From the NCBI RefSeq assembly GCF_005670685.2, contig NZ_CP062008.1, positions 4,402,001 through 4,466,000 of the forward strand: a stretch of 64,000 bases of DNA. The letters are read 5' to 3'. This document shows positions 44,855 to 53,681 of the stretch, piece after piece (position 1 is the stretch's first letter; each line of letters begins with the position of its first letter). The notes below the pieces were generated by a model. The model saw nothing but the letters and a program-made list of their open reading frames with translations. It searched no databases and was not told where the DNA came from. Position numbers and translations under genes: made by a program. The DNA comes from Mycolicibacterium mucogenicum DSM 44124 (GTDB lineage: Bacteria; Actinomycetota; Actinomycetes; Mycobacteriales; Mycobacteriaceae).

Positions 44855-45802
44855 TCATCGGTGGATCGCTTGATTGAGGAACGACACACCCTGATCGAGC
44901 GCCGCCCGCGCCGACGGCGTGTCACTGAGCTGGGTCAGCACCACGAAGTCGTGCACCGTTCCGAGGTAGCGGGTACAGGTCACCGGTACACCTGCCGAAC
45001 GCAGCCGATCTGCGAACGCTTCGCCTTCATCGCGCACCACATCAGCTTCCGCGGTGACGATCAGCGTCGGTGGCAATCCCGCGAGGTCCTCCACCGCTGC
45101 GCGAACCGGAGATACGGTGGGGCAGTCGGGATCACCGTCGTAGTACTGATCCCAATACCAGGCCTGCTCATCGCTGGTCAGCAGATAACCCTCCGCGTAC
45201 GTGTCGTGGGACGGGTATTCACACCGTGCATCAGTTGGCGGATAGTACAGCAGCTGCGCGCGCAACCGCGGGCCACCGCGGGACTTGCACACCATGCTGA
45301 CCGCCGCTGCGATCGTCGCGCCGGCGCAATCACCGGCCAGGGCAATCGCTTTCGGATCAAGGCCCAATGAGTCCGCGTTGTCGCGGGCCCACAACAGAAC
45401 GGCAAAGCACTCCTCCAGCGCAACCGGGTACCGCGCTTCCGGCGCCCGGCTGTACTCGGGAAGCAGTACGGCAGCCCGGCACCGCGCGGCGATCGCCCCG
45501 ACGACGCGTCCGTGCGTGTCCGCATCGCCGAACATGAACCGACCACCATGCACATACAGGATTGCCGGCAGCGGGCCGGTCGCATCGTGCGGACGAACCA
45601 GCCAAAATCCCACCAACCCCGACGGACCCACGGGCGCGGTATGGAACCGGGCCTCGGTACCCGGCTGCTCGATGGCCGTTCGCTGTGCTTCCCGCAGGGC
45701 CAACCGGCCGTCCTGCGGCCCCAACTGTCCCAGCGTCGGCGGTGTCGACATTGACGCGACCAGGCGCGCAATCGTCGGATCCAGCACCACGTCTCGACCC
45801 AC
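44855..45802 (-). CDS. Alpha/beta hydrolase, GDXG type with Cys nucleophile
   Basis: 315 residues. The HSL-like framework is present (ILYVHGGRFMFGDADTHGR, TAEADVVRDEGEAFADRL, CTRYLGTVHDFVVL), but the nucleophile elbow reads LAGDCAGATIAAAV: the usual Ser of GDSAGA is Cys159. HGGR also replaces HGGG/HGGA. A cysteine nucleophile is known in dienelactone hydrolases and would alter substrate range, or the protein may be non-esterase. First gene of an operon with the LuxR regulator; operator D lies upstream. Confidence 0.85.
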   Translation of the reverse strand: MGRDVVLDPTIARLVASMSTPPTLGQLGPQDGRLALREAQRTAIEQPGTEARFHTAPVGPSGLVGFWLVRPHDATGPLPAILYVHGGRFMFGDADTHGRVVGAIAARCRAAVLLPEYSRAPEARYPVALEECFAVLLWARDNADSLGLDPKAIALAGDCAGATIAAAVSMVCKSRGGPRLRAQLLYYPPTDARCEYPSHDTYAEGYLLTSDEQAWYWDQYYDGDPDCPTVSPVRAAVEDLAGLPPTLIVTAEADVVRDEGEAFADRLRSAGVPVTCTRYLGTVHDFVVLTQLSDTPSARAALDQGVSFLNQAIHR

Positions 45803-45882
45803 GATGTCCTCCCAATCGACGAGGCCTCCGGTGCAGAGGACTCTACGCCCATCGCTGCGGCCCGGCGTCGATCACCGAGACG

Positions 45883-45902
45883 GCCCAGTCATCCGACTGA
45901 TG
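45883..45902. promoter_or_regulatory. Regulon operator site D
   Basis: GCCCAGTCA-TC-CGACTGATG, 16 of 18 non-spacer positions shared with site A, in the divergent gap between the Cys-hydrolase/LuxR operon and the nmrA-like gene. Confidence 0.75.
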
Positions 45903-45952
45903 CCGACGCCAGGTGCGTACTGCACACTTGGCAGGTAGCAAGGGAGGACAAC

Positions 45953-46810
45953 ATGGCTGATACGTACGCGGTGATCGGTGCCACCGGGGCGACCGGCGGT
46001 GCTGTCGCGAGCGCCCTGGTCGAGCGTGGCCTGCGCGTGCGTGCCGTCGCGCGTAACCCACAATCCTCGCGCGCACAGAGACTTTCGGACGCGGGTATCG
46101 AGGTCGTCGCGGCTGACCTGGGTGACGAACAAGCCCTGACCCATGCCTTCACCGACGTCGCGGGAGTGTTCGCCGTCACCACGCCGTTCGAAGAAGGCCC
46201 CGATATCGAAGTAGAGCAAGGCCTACACATCATCGGTGCCGCTGTCCACGCGCACGTCCCTCATCTGGTCCTTTGCTCTGTCTCCAACGCCGACCAGCAC
46301 ACCGGGATTCCGCATTTCGAGAGCAAAGCCAGGGTCGAAGACGCGTTGGTCGCCTCCGGTGTGCCGTACACGATCGTCGGCCCGACCTACTTCTACGACA
46401 ACCTCCTCGGCGGCATCGACGAGCTCCAGTCCGGCCGGTTCACCCTGCCGCTGCCGGCCACCAAACCGCTGCAGCAGCTGTCCCGGCGCGACCTGGGCCG
46501 GTTCGTCGCCACGATTCTTCTTGACCCGCAACGCTTTGCGAGGACGCGCATCGACATCGCATCGGATGCACCGACACCGGAACAGATGACCGCTGTACTC
46601 GAGCGCACGCTCGGCTATCCGATTCAGCTGATCACCTACGACCCGTCCCAGATCGCCTCCGTCGATATGCGGGCGATGTTCAGTTTCTTGTCCACGCAGG
46701 GGTACAGCGCCGATATCGCCGGCCTGCATCAGCGCTACCCGGATATCGGCTGGCAGACCTTCAGCGAGTGGGTGGCCGAACATCTCACTGTCCATGCGAG
46801 CCCGCGGTAG
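45953..46810 (+). CDS. NmrA-family NAD(P)-binding oxidoreductase
   Basis: 285 residues with GGGAGG before the start. A Rossmann dinucleotide motif YAVIGATGATGGAVASALVE, then VRAVARNPQS and FAVTTPFEEG, as in NmrA/azoreductase-like atypical short-chain dehydrogenases. The substrate pocket and C-terminal segment (LHQRYPDIGWQTFSEWV) match the NmrA group. It may be a redox sensor or reductase. Operator D lies upstream, linking it to the regulon. Confidence 0.83.
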   Translation: MADTYAVIGATGATGGAVASALVERGLRVRAVARNPQSSRAQRLSDAGIEVVAADLGDEQALTHAFTDVAGVFAVTTPFEEGPDIEVEQGLHIIGAAVHAHVPHLVLCSVSNADQHTGIPHFESKARVEDALVASGVPYTIVGPTYFYDNLLGGIDELQSGRFTLPLPATKPLQQLSRRDLGRFVATILLDPQRFARTRIDIASDAPTPEQMTAVLERTLGYPIQLITYDPSQIASVDMRAMFSFLSTQGYSADIAGLHQRYPDIGWQTFSEWVAEHLTVHASPR

Positions 46811-46906
46811 TCGCACGTCGGCTCGCGGGTCGGCGCGTGCTATCGAATCTGAAAGAACGACTGCTGGTCGAACTGCCCGTCAACGGCCGCGAACGACCGC
46901 TGCCGA

Positions 46907-47845
46907 TCAGTCGGTGTGGAGCTCGGCGACGTAGCCGCCCGGCCATTGCAGGACAGCCGAGCTCGTGTGGCCCGAACGCACCACCGGCACCAACACTTTC
47001 GCGCCGGCGGCAACAGCCTTGTTCGTGACGGCCACGACGTCGTCCACCACATATCCAGCGAGTTCGTGGCCGTACGGATACGGCAGGTGGCCGTCGGTCA
47101 CGGCGACCATCGTGTTGCCGAACGGCGACGTGATGTGAATGCGCCGAAAGGTCGTGCCCGGCTTGCCGATCAGCACCCCATCGGCGTCGGCCGCATCGGC
47201 GTCGGCACGGCCGTGCGTGAACTGTAGGTAGCTCTTGAGGAACGGGTCTACGCTCGCCACCGGTAGATAGACCCGGTTGTCCGGCACCGACACCAGCGGC
47301 TGATAGTTGGGCGCTGCTGTATGCCAGTACAATTGGGCGTTCACGCCGCCCGGGAACGCAATGATGGCGTCGCGGCCGATCGGATCGGGAAACGGCTCGA
47401 CGACGACGGCAGCGCCGGCGTCGCGGGCTTGCTGTACGCCGGCATCGAAATCACCCATCAGCCAGCCGGTTCTTTCGGAGCCGAATGGGTACGGCACCGC
47501 CGTGGTGAACTCGAACGCCGAAATGGTTCCGACCGGGGACAAGATCAGCTGCGATTTCGTCTGACTGGGTGTGGGCGTGACGGTGACGACGGCGGCGGGC
47601 TTCGCCGATCCACCGAACGTGGCGAGCCAGCTGCTGACGAAGGCGTCGAGCTGACCCGGCGCGACATAGACATGTACCGAGTCATACTGCGGGCCGACCG
47701 CCTGGCTCGCGGCTTGCGTGGTCGCAGGACCCGTCGGCGCCGGCTCGCCGGCACAACCGGCCAGCAGAGCCGCTGCCAATATCGCTGCCGTCCAGCGCAA
47801 TCGGCTTCGCAGCACGGTATGAGGCCGTACCGGTACCGCTGACAT
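46907..47845 (-). CDS. Lipoprotein with two glyoxalase-like domains
   Basis: 312 residues from ATG 47845. A signal peptide ends in the lipobox LLAGC, so it is probably anchored on the outer face of the membrane. Two VOC/glyoxalase-like repeats follow: YDSVHVYVAPGQLDAFVSS and, near the end, FRRIHITSPFGNTMVAVTD. VOC metal ligands are not clearly kept. It starts 20 bp after the PoxB-like gene and is on the same transcript. Confidence 0.72.
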   Translation of the reverse strand: MSAVPVRPHTVLRSRLRWTAAILAAALLAGCAGEPAPTGPATTQAASQAVGPQYDSVHVYVAPGQLDAFVSSWLATFGGSAKPAAVVTVTPTPSQTKSQLILSPVGTISAFEFTTAVPYPFGSERTGWLMGDFDAGVQQARDAGAAVVVEPFPDPIGRDAIIAFPGGVNAQLYWHTAAPNYQPLVSVPDNRVYLPVASVDPFLKSYLQFTHGRADADAADADGVLIGKPGTTFRRIHITSPFGNTMVAVTDGHLPYPYGHELAGYVVDDVVAVTNKAVAAGAKVLVPVVRSGHTSSAVLQWPGGYVAELHTD

Positions 47846-47864
47846 CCTGATCACGGGAGCCCTC

Positions 47865-49598
47865 TCAGTCCAAGATCCGGCGGGCCACACTGGTGGTGAT
47901 CAGATCCAGCAGTTCGTCCGAGTGCCCGGCCAGCACCGTGCGGATCGCGTAGAGGGAGAATCCTTTCGCTTGTTCGGCCGTGATGGTCGGCGGGATCGTC
48001 AGTTCATTGCGCGCCGTGACCACATCGACCAGCGCCGGCCCGTCGTGGGCGAGTGCCTCGCTGACGGCCGACTCCAGCTCCGATGGATGCTCGACCCGGC
48101 GGCTGAACACCCCACAGGATCGCGCGACCGCCGCGAAGTCCGGATTGTCCAGATCGGTGCCGAAGGTCACGATGCCTGCGGCCTTCATTTCAAGTTCCAC
48201 GAAGTTCAACGACGAATTGTTGAACACGATCAGTTTTACGGGTAACCGGTTCTGCACCAACGTGATCAACTCACCGAGAAGCATCGTCAGGCCACCGTCA
48301 CCGGCAAGCGCGACGACTTGGCGGTGACGATCGACGGTTTGCGCCCCGACAGCCAAGGGCAACGCGCATGCCATCGTGCCGTGATTGAACGATCCGAGGA
48401 GCCGCCGTCGGCCGTTCATCGTCAGGTACCGAGCGGCCCACACCACCGGCGAACCCACATCGACGGTGAAGACAGCATCGGTCGCGGCCAGCCGATCGAC
48501 CAGTGCAGCAACATATTCCGGGCGAATCGGCGTGCGGTCATGGTCATTGACCGCCAGCGCGTCGAGGCGGCGGCGCGTGCGGCGATAATGATCGACCGCG
48601 CGGTCGAGATGGCTCCGATCCGTCTTCCGGGTCAGGAAGGGGCGCAACGCCGTCAACGTGTCTCGCACGGTGCCCACCAAACCCAGGTCGATCGGCGTGC
48701 GCCGGCCCAGGTGCCGTCCGCGGATATCGACCTGAATGACCGTGGCGTTCTCCGGATAGAACTGCCGGTAGGGAAAATCCGTGCCCAGCATCAACAACAC
48801 ATCGGCTTCCTTGATGGCCTTGTAGCCCGATGCGAAGCCCAGCAGCCCCGTCATCCCGACGTCGTAGGGATTGTCGTACTCGACGAACTCCTTGCCGCGC
48901 AACGCATGCACGACGGGCGCCTGCAACGTCCCCGCCAACTCGACCAACTGCTGATGGGCGCCGGCCGTCCCGGCACCGGCCAGAATCGTCACCTTGGCAG
49001 CCTCATTGAGGATCGCGGCTGCGGTCGCAAGCGATGCGTCGTCTGGGCGCACGATCGGGCGGGCCGGCAGCACCGGACGGATGCGGCCAGGATCGGGCAG
49101 CCGGTGCAGGAACACCTCTCCAGGAATGACCACCACTGCGACACCCTGCTCTTCCACCGCGGCGCGCATGGCCATCTGCAGTACGCGAAGGGCCGACTCC
49201 GGGGTAGTGGCCATCTCGCAGAAGACGCTGCACTCGCGGAAGAGTTCCTGTGGGTGGGTCTCCTGGAAATACTGTGACCCGATCTCCCCCGCGGGAATGT
49301 GCGCGGCGATTGCCAGCACCGGTACCCGGCTGCGCTGCGCGTCGAACAAGCCGTTGATCAAGTGGAGATTTCCCGGGCCGCAGCTGCCCGCGCACACGGC
49401 CAGTTGACCCGTCACCGCCGCGAAACCCGCTGCGGCGAACGCGGCAGCTTCCTCGTGACGAACATGCTCCCAAGAAATGCCGCCGGCCCGGCGGATCGCA
49501 TCGGTGAATCCGTTCAGGCTGTCACCAGGGAGCCCGAACACGCGGTCGACGCCGCTGGCCTGCAATGTCGCGATGATGTGGTCGGCAACGGTAGACAT
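47865..49598 (-). CDS. ThDP-dependent pyruvate oxidase-like enzyme (PoxB type)
   Basis: 577 residues. Catalytic Glu in HVRHEEAAAFAAAGFAAVTG; GPGNLHLINGLFDA; FAD/nucleotide middle domain (VTILAGAGTAGAHQQLVELA); ThDP motif LAGDGGLTMLLGELITLVQN to IVFNNSSLNFVELEM. It resembles quinone-linked pyruvate dehydrogenase PoxB over its length. In this regulon it is one of two ThDP enzymes; a non-pyruvate 2-keto acid is possible. Divergent from the amidohydrolase operon, with two operators between. Confidence 0.86.
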   Translation of the reverse strand: MSTVADHIIATLQASGVDRVFGLPGDSLNGFTDAIRRAGGISWEHVRHEEAAAFAAAGFAAVTGQLAVCAGSCGPGNLHLINGLFDAQRSRVPVLAIAAHIPAGEIGSQYFQETHPQELFRECSVFCEMATTPESALRVLQMAMRAAVEEQGVAVVVIPGEVFLHRLPDPGRIRPVLPARPIVRPDDASLATAAAILNEAAKVTILAGAGTAGAHQQLVELAGTLQAPVVHALRGKEFVEYDNPYDVGMTGLLGFASGYKAIKEADVLLMLGTDFPYRQFYPENATVIQVDIRGRHLGRRTPIDLGLVGTVRDTLTALRPFLTRKTDRSHLDRAVDHYRRTRRRLDALAVNDHDRTPIRPEYVAALVDRLAATDAVFTVDVGSPVVWAARYLTMNGRRRLLGSFNHGTMACALPLAVGAQTVDRHRQVVALAGDGGLTMLLGELITLVQNRLPVKLIVFNNSSLNFVELEMKAAGIVTFGTDLDNPDFAAVARSCGVFSRRVEHPSELESAVSEALAHDGPALVDVVTARNELTIPPTITAEQAKGFSLYAIRTVLAGHSDELLDLITTSVARRILD

Positions 49599-49663
49599 CA
49601 GACCTCTTCCTCAGTTGCGGTGGCTTTGAACAACTACGTATAGCCGACGCACGTGCCCGGACA

Positions 49664-49683
49664 CATCAGTTCAATGACTGGAA
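49664..49683. promoter_or_regulatory. Regulon operator site B
   Basis: CATCAGT-TCAA-TGACTGGAA, the weakest of the four copies. It is on the poxB side of the divergent gap and 52 bp from site C. Confidence 0.6.
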
Positions 49684-49715
49684 GATTCGGTCAACACGCC
49701 GGTTCGTCGCATTTG

Positions 49716-49735
49716 CGACAGTCATCTGACTGATG
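49716..49735. promoter_or_regulatory. Regulon operator site C
   Basis: CGACAGTCA-TC-TGACTGATG, a good copy, about 80 bp before the amidohydrolase start. Confidence 0.75.
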
Positions 49736-49813
49736 ACACCCCGACGGCGCGCTGGAACCGTAGGTGCCGGCCACCGTCGCCAAAGACACTTCCCGGGCCG
49801 CGCAGGAGGTTAT

Positions 49814-50821
49814 GTGACGATCACGGTGTATCCATCTCCCGCGGGCCCGGAAGGGATCCCAGTCCGCGTCGTCACGCTCGAGGAGCACTTCGCCACCCCG
49901 GAATACCTGGCTGCGACCGAACAATTCCTGCCACCCATCGCGCGGTCGGCGGCGCTGCAGGCCGCCCTGGTCGATCTCGATGATGCCCGGATCGCCGCGA
50001 TGGACGCAGGCGGTGTCGACGTCCAGGTGCTCTCGCTGGCCGCCGGCGCGCAACACCGGCTGGCGCCGAACGACGCCACGGCCCTGGTCCGAGATGCCAA
50101 CGACGCCGCGCATGCCGCCACACGCCGGCACCCCGACCGGCTCCGCATGTTCGTCAGCCTGGCCCTCGGGCAGCCCGACCACGCCGCCGATGAGTTGCGC
50201 CGCGGCGTGCGCGAACTGGGCGCCGTCGGCGGCTTTCTCGACGGCACCGGGGGCGGCTCCTTTCTCGACGATCCGCGCTACACCCCGATCTTCGAGGTCG
50301 CCTGCGAACTCGATGTGCCGCTGTATCTTCACCCAACTCCGCCGCCACGCGTCGTACAGGAGACCTATACCGCGGGGCTTCCCGAGAGCAGCGCCTACTT
50401 CCTGGCCACGGCGGCCTACACCTGGCACGCTGAACTCGGATTACATTGTCTACGAATCATTCTCGCCGGTGTCCTCGACCGGTTCCCAAAGCTGCGATTC
50501 ATCATTGGGCATCTCGGTGAGCACCTGCCCTACTCCCTGTTGCGCGCCCAGGACGGGTTGCCGATGTCGGTAACCGGGCTGCAGCGCTCCGTCAGTGACT
50601 ACTTTCTCGACCACTTCACCGTCACCACGAGCGGCTACTTCACCACTCCCCCGTTCATGTGCGCACGTGACGTCGTCGGCACCGACCGCTTGATGTATTC
50701 GGTGGACTACCCCTACCGATCCCCGCAGGCTGGTGCGGAATTTCTGCGCCGGCTACCGATTTCCGTGTCCGAGTTGACCGCCGTGGCCTCGGGCAACGCC
50801 GAACGAATCCTCAAGCTATGA
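49814..50821 (+). CDS. Amidohydrolase-2 (gamma-resorcylate/ACMSD decarboxylase type)
   Basis: 335 residues from GTG 49814 with AGGAGG before it. The metal ligands fit the decarboxylase branch: TLEEHFATPEY (Glu and His of the EEH motif), LYLHPTPPP, IIGHLGEHLPY and the Asp in MYSVDYPYR. Relatives include 2,3-dihydroxybenzoate and gamma-resorcylate decarboxylases, acting on aromatic acids. It is translationally coupled (ATGA) to the molybdenum hydroxylase genes, suggesting sequential steps on an aromatic or heterocyclic acid. Confidence 0.84.
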   Translation: MTITVYPSPAGPEGIPVRVVTLEEHFATPEYLAATEQFLPPIARSAALQAALVDLDDARIAAMDAGGVDVQVLSLAAGAQHRLAPNDATALVRDANDAAHAATRRHPDRLRMFVSLALGQPDHAADELRRGVRELGAVGGFLDGTGGGSFLDDPRYTPIFEVACELDVPLYLHPTPPPRVVQETYTAGLPESSAYFLATAAYTWHAELGLHCLRIILAGVLDRFPKLRFIIGHLGEHLPYSLLRAQDGLPMSVTGLQRSVSDYFLDHFTVTTSGYFTTPPFMCARDVVGTDRLMYSVDYPYRSPQAGAEFLRRLPISVSELTAVASGNAERILKL

Positions 50822-53133
50822 CGGACAATTCGGAACTCTGGAGCGAGGCGATCGGCCGGCCCGTCAACCGGGTCGAGGGCAGCGACAAGGTGACCGGTCG
50901 GGCCCGCTACGCGGCCGACACCAACCTGCCCGATGTGCAACATGCCGTGATGGTGCAGTCGACCGTGTCACACGGCCGAGTCACCCGCGACTCGCTGATT
51001 GCCGCGACTGACCGTGCCCGGTCCGCGCCGGGTGTGACGGGCGTGCTGTCACCGCTGAATTGCCCTGCATTACACACCCTTCCAGCTGACCTCACGTGGG
51101 ACCTGCCCCTGGAACGCCGGCCGCCCCTGTCAGATTTGACCGTCCAGCATCGCGGTCAACATCTGGCATTGGTGGTCGCCGACACTCTGGAGAATGCGCA
51201 GTACGCCGCCTCGTTGATGGACCTGACGTACGACGAGCTACCGGCACTGTTGACGGCACGCGACGTGCTCGACGGGCCTTCGCACGAGGACAGCGGCCCG
51301 ATCGTGCGCAGCGGCGTGTACCAGCCCGATCACTTTGTGAAGCTGGAGGAAGAAAAGCTCCAAGACCACCGGGGTCCCGCCGATGAACCGATCGACGGCG
51401 TCAAGGTCACCGCGCGCTACACCACGCCGGAGAACGCCCACTACCCGATCGAACTGGCGTCGACCATCGCGAGATGGGACGGTGACCACCTGACCGTGCA
51501 CGACACCACGCGGTGGATCGCCGGCGAACGGCAAACGCTGGCAACCTATCTGGGCATCCCCGTCGACAACATCCGGATCATCGCGCCTCTGGTCGGCGGG
51601 GCGTTCGGTTCGAAGAGTTTCATGTGGATGCACGTCGTGCTGTGCGCAGTGGCTGCGCGGATGACGGGACGGGCCGTCAAGCTGGTGTTGCCCCGCGCCC
51701 AGATGTTCACCTCGACCGGGCACCGTCCGCCCACCGAGCAGCATCTCAGTCTGGTCGCCGACGCCCAGACCCGGCTGACCAGCATCGAGCACCACACCCT
51801 CACCGAGACCTCGACCATCGCCCATTTCTGCGAACCCACCGGGCTGTCGACACGGTTCCTCTACCAGTCACCGCGAATGGTGGTGTCGCACAGCGTGGCC
51901 CGGGTACACCGCCCCACCCCGTGCTTCATGCGCGGCCCCGGTGAAGCGCCAGGGCTGTTCGCCCTGGAAGTGGCGATGGACGAGCTCGCCCATGCGCTCG
52001 GGGTGGATCCGCTGCAACTGCGGATCACCAACTACGCGGCCGCAGACCAGGCCAGTGGCCGACCGTGGTCCGAAGCGCATCTGCTCGAGTGTTATCGGCA
52101 GGGAGCCGACCGATTCGGCTGGGAGCACCGACCGCACCAACCCCGTTCACTACGACGCGACGGCGTGCTGGTCGGGTGGGGCATGGCCACCGCCACGTAT
52201 CCGGGACGCCGGATGCCCGCAGGCTGCCGCGTACACACCCGCACTGACGGCACGGTCGAGTTCTCTTCTGCCACGCACGAAGTCGGCACCGGCGTCAGAA
52301 CCGTGATGACCCAGATCGCCGCGGACTCCACCGGACTGCAACTGCCACAAGTTGTGTTCTACTCCGGCGACTCGGACTTCCCCACCGCGCCGTACAGCGG
52401 AGCATCGCAAACCACAGCGGCCGTCGGGTCGGCGGTCTTCGCGGCCGGCCTCGAATGGAAGCGCCGGCTGCTCGAGTACCTGGTTGCCGACCGCGACTCA
52501 CCGTGTTCCGGATTCGAGCTGTCCGCGTTGGACATTCGCGCCGGCTATGTTGTCAGCGCGCACGCCGACCGGCCCGTCAGCACTGTCGCGACACTGTTGG
52601 CCGCTGCCGATTCCGGCCTGCTCGATCACCTCACCTTCACCAGCTCCAGTGGCGGCGCGCCGGAGGACGGACCGATGTCGCAATCGTTCGGCGCGCACTT
52701 CTGCGAGGTGGAGGTCGACGAAGAGCTCGGACGGGCATCGGTGACGCGGTGGGTGGCAGCGATGGACTGCGGACGGGTCATCAACCCGAAGCTGGCGCGC
52801 AGTCAGGTGGTCGGCGGCATCACTTTCGGGCTCGGCATGGCTCTCCTCGAAGACATGCCGTACGACCCGGGCACCGGCCATGCGCTGGGTGAGTACTACG
52901 TGCCGACCCACGCAGACGTCCCGTCATTCGACATCACCTTCGTCGATGGCGCCGACACCCATCTGACAGAGTTCGGCGCCCGCGGCGTCGGCGAGATCGG
53001 CATCTGCGGCGTCCCCGCCGCGGTCGCCAACGCCGTCTTCCACGCCACCGGTCGGCGCCTGCGCGACCTACCGATAACCATCGAAAACCTGTTGTCCCCA
53101 TTCAGCGAAACACACCAGGACCGATCCTCATGA
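50818..53133 (+). CDS. Molybdenum hydroxylase large subunit (PaoC/XdhA type)
   Basis: 771 residues. The two aldehyde oxidase/xanthine dehydrogenase domains are present: GRARYAADTNLPDVQHAVMV; VGGAFGSKSFMWMHVVLCAV (Moco contact); RGPGEAPGLFALEVAMDELA; QTTAAVGSAV; the catalytic glutamate in EFGARGVGEIGICG. It binds the molybdopterin cofactor and hydroxylates an aldehyde or heterocycle. Start and stop overlap the neighbours by 4 bp, so it is made with the FeS and FAD subunits. Confidence 0.9.
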   Translation: MTDNSELWSEAIGRPVNRVEGSDKVTGRARYAADTNLPDVQHAVMVQSTVSHGRVTRDSLIAATDRARSAPGVTGVLSPLNCPALHTLPADLTWDLPLERRPPLSDLTVQHRGQHLALVVADTLENAQYAASLMDLTYDELPALLTARDVLDGPSHEDSGPIVRSGVYQPDHFVKLEEEKLQDHRGPADEPIDGVKVTARYTTPENAHYPIELASTIARWDGDHLTVHDTTRWIAGERQTLATYLGIPVDNIRIIAPLVGGAFGSKSFMWMHVVLCAVAARMTGRAVKLVLPRAQMFTSTGHRPPTEQHLSLVADAQTRLTSIEHHTLTETSTIAHFCEPTGLSTRFLYQSPRMVVSHSVARVHRPTPCFMRGPGEAPGLFALEVAMDELAHALGVDPLQLRITNYAAADQASGRPWSEAHLLECYRQGADRFGWEHRPHQPRSLRRDGVLVGWGMATATYPGRRMPAGCRVHTRTDGTVEFSSATHEVGTGVRTVMTQIAADSTGLQLPQVVFYSGDSDFPTAPYSGASQTTAAVGSAVFAAGLEWKRRLLEYLVADRDSPCSGFELSALDIRAGYVVSAHADRPVSTVATLLAAADSGLLDHLTFTSSSGGAPEDGPMSQSFGAHFCEVEVDEELGRASVTRWVAAMDCGRVINPKLARSQVVGGITFGLGMALLEDMPYDPGTGHALGEYYVPTHADVPSFDITFVDGADTHLTEFGARGVGEIGICGVPAAVANAVFHATGRRLRDLPITIENLLSPFSETHQDRSS

Positions 53134-53681
53134 CTGCTGCCGCCAAACCTGAACACACCATCGAACTGTCGATCAACGGCACGATGCGCATCGTCCAGAC
53201 GGATGTCCGCTCGACCCTGCTGGATCTATTGCGCGAGCGCCTCGGCTTCACTGGAACCAAGAAGGGCTGCGACCACGGTCTGTGCGGCGCGTGCACAGTG
53301 GCTGTCAACGGTCATCGTGTGCTGAGCTGCCTGACCCTCGCCGTGTCGATCGATGGTGCCAGCGTCCGCACCATCGAGGGCATCGCCGATGACGAGGAAC
53401 TCCACCCGCTGCAGCAGGCATTCATCGATCACGACGGCTTCCAATGCGGCTATTGCACGTCCGGCCAGATCAGCTCTGCGCACGCGGTACTCAGCGAGCA
53501 TGCCCGTGGCGACCTGTCCGCGGCCTCGTTCGACGGTCCGTACGATGACATCGCCAGAGGCCCCGAAACCTTGTCGGTCAACGAGATTCGCGAACGGATG
53601 GCCGGAAACATCTGCCGCTGTGGGGCCTATCCCCATATCGTCGATGCGATCGCATCGTGCCTGCCCGGATGCCGCCGATGA
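53130..53681 (+). CDS. Molybdenum hydroxylase [2Fe-2S] subunit (PaoA type)
   Basis: 183 residues. The ferredoxin-like N-terminal cluster is C-x4-C-x2-C in KKGCDHGLCGACTVAVNGH with the fourth Cys in LSCLTL; the second cluster is in QCGYCTSGQISSAHA and GNICRCGAYPHIV. It passes electrons from the molybdenum site to FAD. No Tat signal is visible, unlike E. coli PaoA, so the enzyme is cytosolic here. Confidence 0.9.
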   Translation: MTAAAKPEHTIELSINGTMRIVQTDVRSTLLDLLRERLGFTGTKKGCDHGLCGACTVAVNGHRVLSCLTLAVSIDGASVRTIEGIADDEELHPLQQAFIDHDGFQCGYCTSGQISSAHAVLSEHARGDLSAASFDGPYDDIARGPETLSVNEIRERMAGNICRCGAYPHIVDAIASCLPGCRR

